A DNA stretch of 64,000 bases from Aquipseudomonas alcaligenes MRY13-0052 (GCA_000474255.1 BATO01000019.1:1-64000), one strand, 5' to 3'; positions 46,216 to 54,440 are shown, numbered from the stretch's first letter. The notes: generated from the sequence alone by a model not told the origin. Numbers and translations are program-made.

Positions 46216-48920
46216 GCGCCCCGTCCAACGATGCGCTGCCCTTCCCGATGCTGCGTACCAAGCTCTTCCCGCCGGATTCCGGCGGCCGTCCACGCCTGGC
46301 GCGCAAGGCCCTGATCGACCGGCTGTTCGAGGCTCGCAGCCAGCGTGTGATGGTGCTCAGCGCCCCTGCCGGGTTCGGCAAGAGCACCGTGCTCAGCCTG
46401 TTCCGCGAGAAGCTGCAGCAAGCCGGTGCGCGGGTCGCCTGGCTGTCCTGCGATGATTCCGACAGCGAGCCCCAGCGCCTGTTGCAATACCTGGTCGCTG
46501 CGGTCGAGGCGGTGAAGCCGGGCTTCGGCAGCAACACCGCCGGGCTGCTGCGGGGTGAGGTGAACTGGCCGGTGGAGGCGATCATCGACGCCTTCGTCAG
46601 TGACCTGCAGCGCCTCGACGGCGAGCTCTACGTGATGCTCGACGACTTCCATCGCATCCGCCACGCCAGCCTGGAGCAGGGCGCCCGCCACCTGGTCGAG
46701 CGCCTGCCGCGCAACGTGCACCTGGTCAGCGCCACCCGCTTCACCCCGCGCAGCCTGTTCATCGAGGGCGAGGCCTTCACGCTGCAGGCCGAAGACCTGC
46801 GCCTGTCCCTCGAGGAAACCGAGGCGTATTTCCGCGAGGTCCGCGAGCTGGAGCTGAGCCGCAGCGAGCTGAAGCAGCTGCATGCCCGTACCGAGGGCTG
46901 GATCACCGCGCTGCACCTGGCCAGCCTGGCCCTGGCGCGGCACCCGGACCGCAAGGCCTTCCTCGCCAGCCTCAGCGGTACCGAGCGCAATATCGCCGAC
47001 TACCTGGCCGAGGACGTGGTCAACAGCCTGCCCCTGGCCCTGCAGCAGTTCCTTGACCAGACCTCGGTGCTCGACGAGTTCTGCGCCGACCTGTGCAACG
47101 CCCTGACCGGCCGCCGCGATGGCCTGGACATGCTGATGCGCCTGCAGCGCGAGCAGCTCTTCGTCATCGCCCTGGACGAGCAGGGTGAATGGTTCCGCTA
47201 CCACCACCTGTTCGCCGAATTCCTCCAGGGCCGCCTGCAACGCCATACCGACAGCGCCACGCTGCTGCATGCCGCCGCGCGCTGGTGCGAGAGCCACGAC
47301 CTGCCGGACCGCGCCATCAAGTACGCCCTGCGCGGTCGTGACTACGGCTTCGCCGCCGAGTTGCTGGAGCGCCAGGGCGCTCGGCTGATCGCCGGCAACC
47401 GCGTCTACGGCATCCTCTCGATGCTCAAGGAAGTGCCCGCCGATGTGATCCGCGAGCACCCGGTGTTCCAGATCTTCTACGCCTGGCAGCTGGCCTTCGA
47501 GCAGAAATTCGCCGAGTCCGAGGCGCTGATCGAAGAGGTCAGCACCCGCCTGCTGCAGGGGCGCGGCAAGGTCATTCACTTCGGCCTCGGCGAGCTGCTG
47601 GCCGCCTCCCAGGTGCTCAAGGCGCTGGTGCTGCTGTACCAGGACAAACTGGAAAGCTGCCTCAAGGTCGCCCGCCAGTGGCTGGCCATGGTGCCGGACA
47701 ACCAGCCAGTGTTCCGCGCCAGCCTGTCCTGCGTGCAGGCGGCGGCCTATGCGTTGCTGGGGGAGTTCGGCGACGCGTCGAAATCCATCGCCACCGCGCG
47801 GGATTGCCTGCGCATCGTCGACAGCGAATACCTGCATGTGATGACCAGCCTGATCGAGTCGCTGATCTGCAAGGAGAGCGGCGAGCTGGAACGCGGCCGC
47901 TCCATCGCCGAGATCGCCCGTGGCCGTGTCGAGCGGGTCTTCGGTCGTCGCAGCCGCGTGGGTGGGCCGCTGGTGTTGGCCTACGCCGACCTGCTTTACG
48001 AACAGGATCGCCATGCGGCGGTGCTCGCCGAACTGCCCCTGGCCACCACCTGGCGCGACGTGGCGACGCCGGTGGAGCTGATCAGCCGAGGGCAGTTGGT
48101 GATGGCGCGGGCGCGCTTCTTCGCCGGTGAACCGGAGCAGGCGCTCAATCAATTGGATGACTGGCTCGCCGGCCTCCAGGGGCCGGGTTACGAGCGGGTG
48201 TTCGCCCACGGCATGGGTTGCAAGGTGCAGTTCCTGCTGTGGCTGCGCCGCCCCAATGAAGCCGAGCGCGTGTGCCTGCAACTGGAGCGCCACCTGGCGG
48301 CCCTGCCGCTGGCGCGCTATGCCGATGCCCATACGGCGCTGGCCTTGTCCGTCGCTCGCCTGGCCCTGACCGAGCGGCGCCCGGAGAAGGCGCAGAGCGC
48401 GCTGGAAACCTGCCTCGCCCGCCAGGGCGCCGAACACCAGCGCGACCGGCGCCTGCGCCTGTCCCTGTTACTTTCCGTGGCTTACTGGCGCAAAGGTAAC
48501 AGCGACAAGGCCTTCGCCCTGTTCCTGCCCACCATCGAGGAAGCCTGGAACCGCGGCTACCGGCGCCTGTTCCAGGACGATGCCCTGTGGCTGCTGCCCC
48601 TGTGGGAAGCCTGGCGTGCCGCCGAGCCCAAGAAGGCCGGGGCCTGGCAGGGCATTGCCGAGACGCTGCGCGAGCAGTGCCGGCGCCTGGCGGTGGACCC
48701 GGAAACCTTCGACGAGAACCAGGATGTGAGCCACCGCGAGCGGGAAATCCTGCGTTTCGTCGCGGCCGGCCTGTCCAACCGGGACATCGCCCAGGCGGTG
48801 CACCTGTCGGAAGCGACCATCAAATGGCACTTGCATAACCTGTTCGCCAAGCTGGGCGTGCGCAGCCGCACCCAGGCGGTGCTCAAGGGCAAGAGCCTGG
48901 GCCTGCTCAGCGAGGCCTGA
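46212..48920 (+). CDS. MalT-type (STAND) LuxR-family transcriptional regulator, second of pair
   Basis: A 902-residue paralogue of the preceding regulator. Walker A is APAGFGKST (residues 51-59) and Walker B YVMLDDFHR (140-148), followed by a long helical repeat region and a C-terminal LuxR HTH (VSHREREILRFVAAGLSNRDIAQAVHLSEATIKWHLHNL). Its ATG overlaps the previous stop (ATGA). The two proteins are clearly homologous but diverged in the sensor region (about residues 350-800), so they may read different signals or form a heteromer. A much longer frame (44481-48920) that reads through is an artefact of the high GC content. The gene is followed by the leader of the envelope cluster. Confidence 0.92.
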   Translation: MSAPSNDALPFPMLRTKLFPPDSGGRPRLARKALIDRLFEARSQRVMVLSAPAGFGKSTVLSLFREKLQQAGARVAWLSCDDSDSEPQRLLQYLVAAVEAVKPGFGSNTAGLLRGEVNWPVEAIIDAFVSDLQRLDGELYVMLDDFHRIRHASLEQGARHLVERLPRNVHLVSATRFTPRSLFIEGEAFTLQAEDLRLSLEETEAYFREVRELELSRSELKQLHARTEGWITALHLASLALARHPDRKAFLASLSGTERNIADYLAEDVVNSLPLALQQFLDQTSVLDEFCADLCNALTGRRDGLDMLMRLQREQLFVIALDEQGEWFRYHHLFAEFLQGRLQRHTDSATLLHAAARWCESHDLPDRAIKYALRGRDYGFAAELLERQGARLIAGNRVYGILSMLKEVPADVIREHPVFQIFYAWQLAFEQKFAESEALIEEVSTRLLQGRGKVIHFGLGELLAASQVLKALVLLYQDKLESCLKVARQWLAMVPDNQPVFRASLSCVQAAAYALLGEFGDASKSIATARDCLRIVDSEYLHVMTSLIESLICKESGELERGRSIAEIARGRVERVFGRRSRVGGPLVLAYADLLYEQDRHAAVLAELPLATTWRDVATPVELISRGQLVMARARFFAGEPEQALNQLDDWLAGLQGPGYERVFAHGMGCKVQFLLWLRRPNEAERVCLQLERHLAALPLARYADAHTALALSVARLALTERRPEKAQSALETCLARQGAEHQRDRRLRLSLLLSVAYWRKGNSDKAFALFLPTIEEAWNRGYRRLFQDDALWLLPLWEAWRAAEPKKAGAWQGIAETLREQCRRLAVDPETFDENQDVSHREREILRFVAAGLSNRDIAQAVHLSEATIKWHLHNLFAKLGVRSRTQAVLKGKSLGLLSEA

Positions 48921-49160
48921 TGCCACTAAAAAAACAGCAAGTTGCCATCCTCCATCCCTTGGATGGGCTGGCAGCGGAGCGGGGGCTCAGTAACGTGAGA
49001 ACCAGGTCGAGAAGCCTAGTGCTTCACGAGTCCAGACCGGCGCGCATAGGGAAGCAGCGCTCGTGCTGGAGGTCGGTGCAAACCGACCCGACTGCCGCTG
49101 ACAGGAGGTAGGCGGCAGGCCCCCGGGGCAACCCACCTGTGAACCTTGGAGATAACAACA
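48921..49160 (+). promoter_or_regulatory. Long structured leader upstream of the secreted DDSxLSxVTGQDGI protein
   Basis: The 240-base gap holds, in order: CCATCC/GGATGG (48952-48966); a GTAACG loop on CTCA/TGAG (48986-48999); GGTC...GACC (49005-49038) enclosing a GAAGC/GCTTC hairpin; a perfect GGTCGGT-GCAA-ACCGACC tetraloop hairpin (49071-49088); and CTGCCGC/GCGGCAG (49092-49118) whose 13-base loop contains AGGAGG. Five GGA motifs occur, one of them in a hairpin loop and one in the ribosome site (49148). This would suit RsmA/CsrA binding. No riboswitch class was identified with confidence. Confidence 0.55.
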
Positions 49161-49607
49161 ATGAAAAGCTTCAAACAACTGGCTCTCGCCGCTGCTGTGC
49201 TCGCTGCTCCCTTCATGGCCCAGGCCGACCTGAAAGCCATGGATGACTCCGCTCTTTCCAGCGTTACCGGTCAGGATGGCATCAGCATCTCCGGTAACTT
49301 CAACGGCACCATCGGCAGCGTGGTTTACAACGACAAGGAAGGCAGCGCCACCGGCAGCCTGCGCCTTGAAACCATCGCCTTCTCCGGCTTCAACATCTCC
49401 GACAGCGCGCCGATCCTGGTTGACGTGATCGACGGTGGCAGCGGTGCTGGTGCCAGCGACAAACTGCAGATCACCCTGCCGACCATCACTGGCGAGCTGA
49501 GCGTCGGTGCCATCCGCATGGGCGACGCCTCTGCCGCCAGCATCGGTTCCCTGGCCGTCAGCGACCTGAACCTGGCCGGTACCACCATCAAGGTCTGGGG
49601 CCACTGA
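49161..49607 (+). CDS. Secreted Gly/Ser-rich protein with DDSxLSxVTGQDGI motif (FilA/DUF6160-like)
   Basis: A 148-residue exported protein. Signal peptide MKSFKQLALAAAVLAAPFMAQA is followed at once by DLKAMDDSALSSVTGQDGI (residues 23-41), the signature of the small secreted DUF6160/FilA-type family. The rest is rich in Gly, Ser, Asp and beta-prone residues (FNGTIGSVVY, GGSGAGASDKL, SVGAIRMGDASAASIGSLAV), with no Cys. Such a composition suits a surface-exposed or self-assembling subunit, but this is inference. ATG 49161 follows TTGGAGATAACAACA. A strong terminator follows, so this gene is probably expressed more than the four genes after it. Confidence 0.8.
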   Translation: MKSFKQLALAAAVLAAPFMAQADLKAMDDSALSSVTGQDGISISGNFNGTIGSVVYNDKEGSATGSLRLETIAFSGFNISDSAPILVDVIDGGSGAGASDKLQITLPTITGELSVGAIRMGDASAASIGSLAVSDLNLAGTTIKVWGH

Positions 49608-49631
49608 TAGGTCGCTCCATCCTGTGATGCG

Positions 49632-49664
49632 GAAGGTCCCGCCGGCTCCGGCCGGCGGGCCTTT
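49632..49664 (+). terminator. Intercistronic terminator/attenuator after the FilA-like gene
   Basis: AAGGTCCCGCCGGC / GCCGGCGGGCCTT, 12-base-pair stem with one bulge and loop TCCG, followed by TTTCTTTC, 25 bases after the stop. Readthrough would feed the downstream four genes. Confidence 0.85.
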
Positions 49665-49693
49665 CTTTCGTAAGCCCTGTATTCGGAACGGCA

Positions 49694-50455
49694 ATGATCG
49701 AGATCCTGGTCGGCAGTCTGCTGGGGTTGTTCGGATTCACCCAGGCCGTGGACACCAAGCCACAGCCCAAGGGCTCCGTGAACATCACCCAGGCCATGGT
49801 GCCCAACGGTCCCTACCGGGAGACCGTCAATCCGGAGCCCATGAGCCAGCTGCAGTTCCGCAACGTCATCCGCCAGGCCTATGACTACAGCTGCGGTTCC
49901 GCCGCGCTGACCGGGCTGCTGGACTACTACCTCGGGCGCAACCTCGAGGAGCGCCAGGTGATGGAAGGGCTGTTGCGGTATGGCGAGGCCGACAAGATCG
50001 TCGAACGACGCGGTTTCTCGCTGCTGGACATGAAACGCTTCGTGGGGGCGCTGGGCTACAAGAGCGGAGGATTCCGGGCCGAGTTCGAGGACCTCGACCA
50101 ACTGGAACACCCCGCGCTGGTGCCTATTCACTACGGTGGTTTCAAGCATTTCGTAGTGGTGCGCGACGTCTACAACGATCACGTGTTCATCGCTGATCCC
50201 GCCCTGGGAAACATCAGCTTCACCCGCACCCGGTTCGAGGAGGTGTGGGATGGGAACGTGCTGTTCGTGATCTACCCGACAGGCAACGAACCGCCAAACG
50301 CCATGGCCTTGACCGAGCGCGACCTGCGCCTGGTGGACGATCGCACCGTCAGCCTGCTGGCGTTCCAGCAGTTCCCGCAGATCACCAAATTCACCGAGAA
50401 CCAGATCGACCAGTTGGGCTCGGGAGGCGACATCCAGTACATAAGACGCAAATAA
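49694..50455 (+). CDS. C39-family peptidase-like protein (FilB/FapD-like)
   Basis: A 253-residue protein of the papain-like peptidase C39 family. A hydrophobic N-terminus (MIEILVGSLLGLFGFTQAV) suggests export. The catalytic set is visible: Cys67 in YDYSCGSAALTGLL, His152 in FKHFVVVRDV and Asp168 in IADPALG. It is not fused to an ABC transporter, as in the FapD component of Fap amyloid operons and FilB of Acinetobacter. The likely role is processing or maturation of a partner exported by this cluster, with the small upstream protein the obvious candidate; no double-glycine leader is visible there. It follows a terminator and precedes two outer-membrane proteins. Confidence 0.85.
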   Translation: MIEILVGSLLGLFGFTQAVDTKPQPKGSVNITQAMVPNGPYRETVNPEPMSQLQFRNVIRQAYDYSCGSAALTGLLDYYLGRNLEERQVMEGLLRYGEADKIVERRGFSLLDMKRFVGALGYKSGGFRAEFEDLDQLEHPALVPIHYGGFKHFVVVRDVYNDHVFIADPALGNISFTRTRFEEVWDGNVLFVIYPTGNEPPNAMALTERDLRLVDDRTVSLLAFQQFPQITKFTENQIDQLGSGGDIQYIRRK

Positions 50456-50498
50456 GAAAACCCGCATAAGTAAGAATAAAACCAGGGGTAAAGGTGCC

Positions 50499-51503
50499 AT
50501 GGGAGTGAGGGGATACGCATGGCTGGCCGTGCTGGCGCTTGGCGCCTGTGGGTCGCTGTGGGCCGAGGAGAGCTCGGTGGACGATGCGCGTGAGGCGCTG
50601 ACCAAGAAAGAAGGGGATGCCGACAGCGCCAAGGCGCTGGAGCAGGTATTCCAGGCCTCGGAGAAGAGCTACACCCTGCTGAAGAAAGGCGAGCGCACGC
50701 TCACCTACGGCTTCGATTATTCATTGGTGCGTGATGTGCAGATCGAACAGGTCCGCACCGGCACCAACGTCTACAGCGTGATTCCCCGCAGCGAAGCCCA
50801 GCACACCTTCACCAACTCCTTCACCTTCGACTACGGCATCTGGGACAACCTGACCTTCAGCGTGCGCCTGCCCTTCGTGGCCAAGTACGACACCGAGCGC
50901 GACGTCAACGTCTACAGCCTCGGCGACGTCTCCGGCAGTCTGCGCTGGCAACCCTGGTCCGCCACCCGCGGGCGCCCGGTCACCACCCTGTTCGCCACCC
51001 TCGGCCTGCCCACCGGCGAGAGCCCCTTCGACATCAACAACGAGACGGACCTGTCCACCGGCAACGGCTACTACAGCCTGGGCGTGGGGGCCAACACCTC
51101 CTACGTGATCGACCCGGTCGTGCTGTTCGGCTCGGTCGGATACACCTACAACATGCCGGTGCACAACATCCACCAGAACCGCGGCGGCCGCCTGCTGGAG
51201 GATGTGGACCCGGGCAACACCCTGTCCCTGAGCATGGGCTTCGCCTACGCGCTGTCCTACGACGTGTCCCTGGCCACCTCCTACCAGATGGCCTACAGCA
51301 CCAAGCCGACCTACACCTTCGGCGACACCGAGGTCGAAGGCACCGAGCAGACCAGCGCGATCATGAACTTCTCGCTCGGCCTGCGGACCTCTCCCGACTA
51401 CATCGTCAACATCAACGCCGGCTTCGGCATGACCGAGGACTCCCCGGACGTGATGCTGGGGTTCTCCGTTCCTCTGGACATAAAAGGCCTGAAGGCCCAG
51501 TAA
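50499..51503 (+). CDS. Predicted outer-membrane beta-barrel protein (FilC-like)
   Basis: A 334-residue exported protein. The signal peptide is MGVRGYAWLAVLALGACGSLWA, ambiguous between a lipobox (LGAC) and a type I site after LWA. A charged helical stretch (DDAREALTKKEGDADSAKALE) precedes alternating amphipathic strands from about residue 65 (GERTLTYGFDYSLVRD, SFTFDYGIWDNLTFSVRLPFVAKYD onward) to the end, typical of an 8-14-strand barrel. It is annotated in similar clusters as a transporter of unknown substrate. It follows the C39-like gene by 43 bases and precedes the FadL-like gene by 16, so they are likely one transcript. Confidence 0.75.
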   Translation: MGVRGYAWLAVLALGACGSLWAEESSVDDAREALTKKEGDADSAKALEQVFQASEKSYTLLKKGERTLTYGFDYSLVRDVQIEQVRTGTNVYSVIPRSEAQHTFTNSFTFDYGIWDNLTFSVRLPFVAKYDTERDVNVYSLGDVSGSLRWQPWSATRGRPVTTLFATLGLPTGESPFDINNETDLSTGNGYYSLGVGANTSYVIDPVVLFGSVGYTYNMPVHNIHQNRGGRLLEDVDPGNTLSLSMGFAYALSYDVSLATSYQMAYSTKPTYTFGDTEVEGTEQTSAIMNFSLGLRTSPDYIVNINAGFGMTEDSPDVMLGFSVPLDIKGLKAQ

Positions 51504-51519
51504 CCGGCGAGGCGACGAC

Positions 51520-53112
51520 ATGACGATGCGAATTTCGCCGCTGGCCTTGGCGCTGGCGGGGTTGGGGGCCGGTTGGGCGGGTGGCGTGCAGGGGCAGCTG
51601 GCCAACGACCTGACCATTGGCAACCCCAAGGCGATGGCCATGGCCAACGCCGTGACCGCCGACTCCACCGGGATCGACGCGGTGCACTACAACCCGGCGG
51701 CGCTGACCAAGCTCAAGGGCCGCCAGACCACGGTGAAGATGATCGCCGGGGTGATGGATATCCGCGCCGAGTTCGACGCACCGGAGGGCTACAACGTCAT
51801 GGGCTTCACCGATGACCCCGTGGCCAACTCCAGCAGCCGCACTTTGACCCCGGCCATGTACCTGCCGGGCATGGGCGGCATGACCGACATGCCGCTGCTG
51901 GTGGCACCCCTGGCGGGCCTGTCGATCAACCCGCCGGGCTCCAAGTTCACCTTCGCCACCAACGTCTATGCACCCATGGCCCTGGGCTATTCGCGGGATT
52001 CGGACAGTGATCCGGGCCGCTACCAGGGGCGCGAGGTGGCGATCCAGCGCATCACCTATTTCTCGCCCTCCGTGGGTTACCAGGTGAACGACGAACTGGC
52101 GGTGGGTCTGTCGGTGGGCTTCTCCCATCAGGCCCTGGCGTTGAACGAGGACTTCCGTAACCCGAGCATGCTTACCGGGTTGGTGGGCTTGCTCAACAAG
52201 GTGCTCTGCGAGCCCGGGCTGGAAGAGATGATTGGCACGATCATCAACGTATGCGGTGGTCGATTCGGCCCCTTCGATACCCTGGCCAATATCGATCTGG
52301 ACCTGCAGCAATCGCTGTCGCCCACCTGGAACATCGGTGTGCTCTGGGAGCCCACCGACTGGTTCGCCTGGGGCGCCACCTACCAGAGCGAGGCACGCAT
52401 GCACCTCCAGGGCAAGTACCGGGTGGATTACTCCAAGGACTGGCAAGGGTTCTGGACCGGCTTCCAGGGCGCGATTTTCGGGCAGATCCTCAGCCCGCTC
52501 TTCCCTTACGGCAACGTTGACGAAGAAGTGGGCAATGCCAGCCTGACCATGACCTACCCCGACAACTTCTCCACCGGGATCAAGATCCGGCCCTTCGAGC
52601 GTTGGCAGTTCAACGCCGACCTGAAGTGGAGCGGCTACAGCGACTGGAACGAGTTCGAGATCGAGTTCGACCGTGAACTGGACGTGCTGCGCATCGCCAA
52701 GAACTTCGGCGGCGGCAAGGCCACGGCCACCACCCTGACCCTGGATCGCGGCTACCGCGACACCTGGAGCTGGGCCGTGGGCGCGCAGTACGACGTTACC
52801 GACCGCCTGGCCCTGCGCGCGGGCTACGAGTGGCGCCCCTCGGCCATCCCTGGCAACAAGGCCGACGTGCTGGCGCCCATCGGCGATGCCCAGCTCTATG
52901 GCCTGGGCCTGGGCTATCGCTGGGACAAGGACACCAACATCGACCTGGGCTTCAACTACTTCGTCACCACTCAAACCACTAAGGCCAACACCAGCTGCAA
53001 CCTCAACTGCACCGGCATCGACAACCTGGTCTACAACCCCTATGCGGGCCAGGACGTGACGACCTCGGTGAAGGCCTACATCGTGGCCATGACCTACACG
53101 ACGACATTCTGA
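51520..53112 (+). CDS. OmpP1/FadL-family outer-membrane protein (FilD-like)
   Basis: A 530-residue outer-membrane barrel of the FadL/OmpP1 family, which in known members moves hydrophobic compounds across the outer membrane. A signal peptide (MTMRISPLALALAGLGAGWAGGVQG) precedes the conserved hatch-region motif DAVHYNPAALTKLKG (residues ~50-64). Strand-rich sequence follows, and the C-terminus ends with an aromatic Phe (MTYTTTF), as expected for barrel assembly. It is larger than typical FadL (~420-450), with an insertion near residues 200-330. The stop overlaps the next ATG (TGATG, base 53112). The substrate is unknown. Confidence 0.88.
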   Translation: MTMRISPLALALAGLGAGWAGGVQGQLANDLTIGNPKAMAMANAVTADSTGIDAVHYNPAALTKLKGRQTTVKMIAGVMDIRAEFDAPEGYNVMGFTDDPVANSSSRTLTPAMYLPGMGGMTDMPLLVAPLAGLSINPPGSKFTFATNVYAPMALGYSRDSDSDPGRYQGREVAIQRITYFSPSVGYQVNDELAVGLSVGFSHQALALNEDFRNPSMLTGLVGLLNKVLCEPGLEEMIGTIINVCGGRFGPFDTLANIDLDLQQSLSPTWNIGVLWEPTDWFAWGATYQSEARMHLQGKYRVDYSKDWQGFWTGFQGAIFGQILSPLFPYGNVDEEVGNASLTMTYPDNFSTGIKIRPFERWQFNADLKWSGYSDWNEFEIEFDRELDVLRIAKNFGGGKATATTLTLDRGYRDTWSWAVGAQYDVTDRLALRAGYEWRPSAIPGNKADVLAPIGDAQLYGLGLGYRWDKDTNIDLGFNYFVTTQTTKANTSCNLNCTGIDNLVYNPYAGQDVTTSVKAYIVAMTYTTTF

Positions 53113-54278
53113 TGAAGACCCGTGCCGCGCTTTTCCTCATCACCGCCCTGGCGATCCAGCCCCAGGTCCAGGCCGCCAGCGGGCGCTACCTGACCTGGAT
53201 CGACGACAACGGCCGGGTGCACAACAGCTTCGTCGGCGAGCGCTACGGCGAGCAGCAGCGCCAGGCGGCCCAGCGCATCAGTCGCAGCGACCTGGCGCGC
53301 CTGCAGGAGCAGGGCGCTACGGGCTGGCCGGGCAGCAACAGCGGTGGCGAGCAGAAGCGCCGTTATTTCACCTGGGTGGATGCCAGCGGCAACCTGCAGA
53401 ACAGCTTCTACGCCGCGGGCCAGGTGCCGGCGGGGCAGCGCGACTACCTGCTGCCCAGCGGCGCCCGCTCCACCGAATACATCGATGCCGATGTGCTGGA
53501 GGGGCGCGGTTATTCGCGACCGGAGAACGGTGCGGGCTATTTCACCTGGGTGGACGAGCAGGGCCGTACCCACAACTCCAGGGTGCCGGCCAAGGGGGAC
53601 GAACCCCAGGCGGAGGAGGGCGTCGGGCAACCGGTGGCCTACACCGAAAGCCGGCAGGTGGAGTTCGAGCGCAAGGCGGCCATCCTGCCGTCGCTGGACG
53701 GGCAGCCCAGCGAGGCGATGAAGGCTCTTCTGGAAGGCAGCGAGGAGCGCAGCCAGTCGCTGTATCAGGGGCTGGTGGACCAGTGCTGCGGGCAGCTGCC
53801 GGAGGGGGATTTCACCGAGTTGTCCGCCGAGGAGCCGCGCTATGAGGAACTCAACCGCTTCTCCCCCAGCTTCGCCTTCCCCATGGGCCGCAGCTACTAC
53901 GCGGCACTGAAGCTGCCGCGCTCCGGACGTGCCTACGGCCTGCGCATTCGCAGCTTCGCCAATCGTCAGGTGGTCTACCCTTCGATCCTCTTCCTCGACG
54001 AGGCCAAGCGCCCGACGCGCCTGGTGAGCGACGCCGTCTACCAGCTGCATGGCGAGACCTGGTACCGCTACGCCTACATCGAAGGCACTGTGCAGGTCCG
54101 TGCCAACCAGGGCGAGCGCTATGCGCTGCTGCTCACCACCGACGAGGACCGCAGCCTCAACACCCTCGACAACAAACCCTTCAAGCGCCCGATGCAGGAC
54201 CTGGCCGTCAGCGAGGCCGGCATGCAGGTGCACGAGCACGTGGACGAGGGCGCATTCGAGCTGGCGATCGTCAGGTAG
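53112..54278 (+). CDS. Periplasmic/surface protein with three YxTWxD repeats and MalM-like domain (FilE-like)
   Basis: A 388-residue exported protein (signal peptide residues 1-22). Three copies of a short motif occur at residues 26-40, 85-100 and 143-157, with Y[LF]TW[IV]D followed by a Gly and NS, resembling DUF4124-like repeats. The C-terminal half (~175-388) resembles the MalM maltose-operon domain, including the vicinal Cys pair DQCCGQLP (225-226) and FPMGRSYYAALKLPRSG. Similar proteins are annotated as putative pilus assembly protein FilE in Acinetobacter. The start overlaps the FadL-like gene's stop, so stoichiometric production is expected. No FilF-like large gene is present here; the next gene is on the other strand. 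Confidence 0.78.
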   Translation: MKTRAALFLITALAIQPQVQAASGRYLTWIDDNGRVHNSFVGERYGEQQRQAAQRISRSDLARLQEQGATGWPGSNSGGEQKRRYFTWVDASGNLQNSFYAAGQVPAGQRDYLLPSGARSTEYIDADVLEGRGYSRPENGAGYFTWVDEQGRTHNSRVPAKGDEPQAEEGVGQPVAYTESRQVEFERKAAILPSLDGQPSEAMKALLEGSEERSQSLYQGLVDQCCGQLPEGDFTELSAEEPRYEELNRFSPSFAFPMGRSYYAALKLPRSGRAYGLRIRSFANRQVVYPSILFLDEAKRPTRLVSDAVYQLHGETWYRYAYIEGTVQVRANQGERYALLLTTDEDRSLNTLDNKPFKRPMQDLAVSEAGMQVHEHVDEGAFELAIVR

Positions 54279-54297
54279 TGGGGCTGAGGTGGATGGC

Positions 54298-54359
54298 GTA
54301 GGTCGGGTGCAACCCGACGATCCCGTGCATCGAGCCTTCGCGGGTTTCACCCGCCCTAC
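54298..54359. repeat. REP-like composite repeat after the envelope cluster
   Basis: Outer arms GTAGG/CCTAC (54298-54302 and 54355-54359) enclose GTCGGGTGCAACCCGAC (54302-54318) and CGGGTTTCACCCG (54341-54353). The GGTCGG-GCAACCCGAC core recurs at 14606-14623. Confidence 0.65.
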
Positions 54360-54397
54360 ATCTCGGCGCACCTCCACCCCAAATCCTTGGCATGAAA

Positions 54398-54425
54398 AAG
54401 CCCGGCACATGGCCGGGCTTTTTTG
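54398..54425. terminator. Bidirectional terminator at the end of the envelope cluster
   Basis: AAGCCCGGC / GCCGGGCTT stem with a T6 run on the right and A5 on the left, between the convergent FilE-like and ATP-grasp genes. Confidence 0.92.
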
Positions 54426-54440
54426 TTGCCGCAGGGCGGA

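Noticed and set aside
44481-48920. 1479-codon frame running from the first regulator into the second
   Set aside because: The first ~577 codons are a shadow in another frame of the first regulator. The real gene begins at ATG 46212, overlapping the previous stop.
49050-49120. Cobalamin-riboswitch-like words (AGGGAA, GGTGCAAA, GACTGCC)
   Set aside because: The GCCACTG and terminal B12-box segments are missing and spacing is wrong. The neighbouring gene is unrelated to cobalamin. A covariance scan would settle it.
54279-54440. A missing FilF-like gene after the FilE-like gene
   Set aside because: The stretch holds only a REP-like repeat and a bidirectional terminator; no frame with a signal peptide or domain is present.
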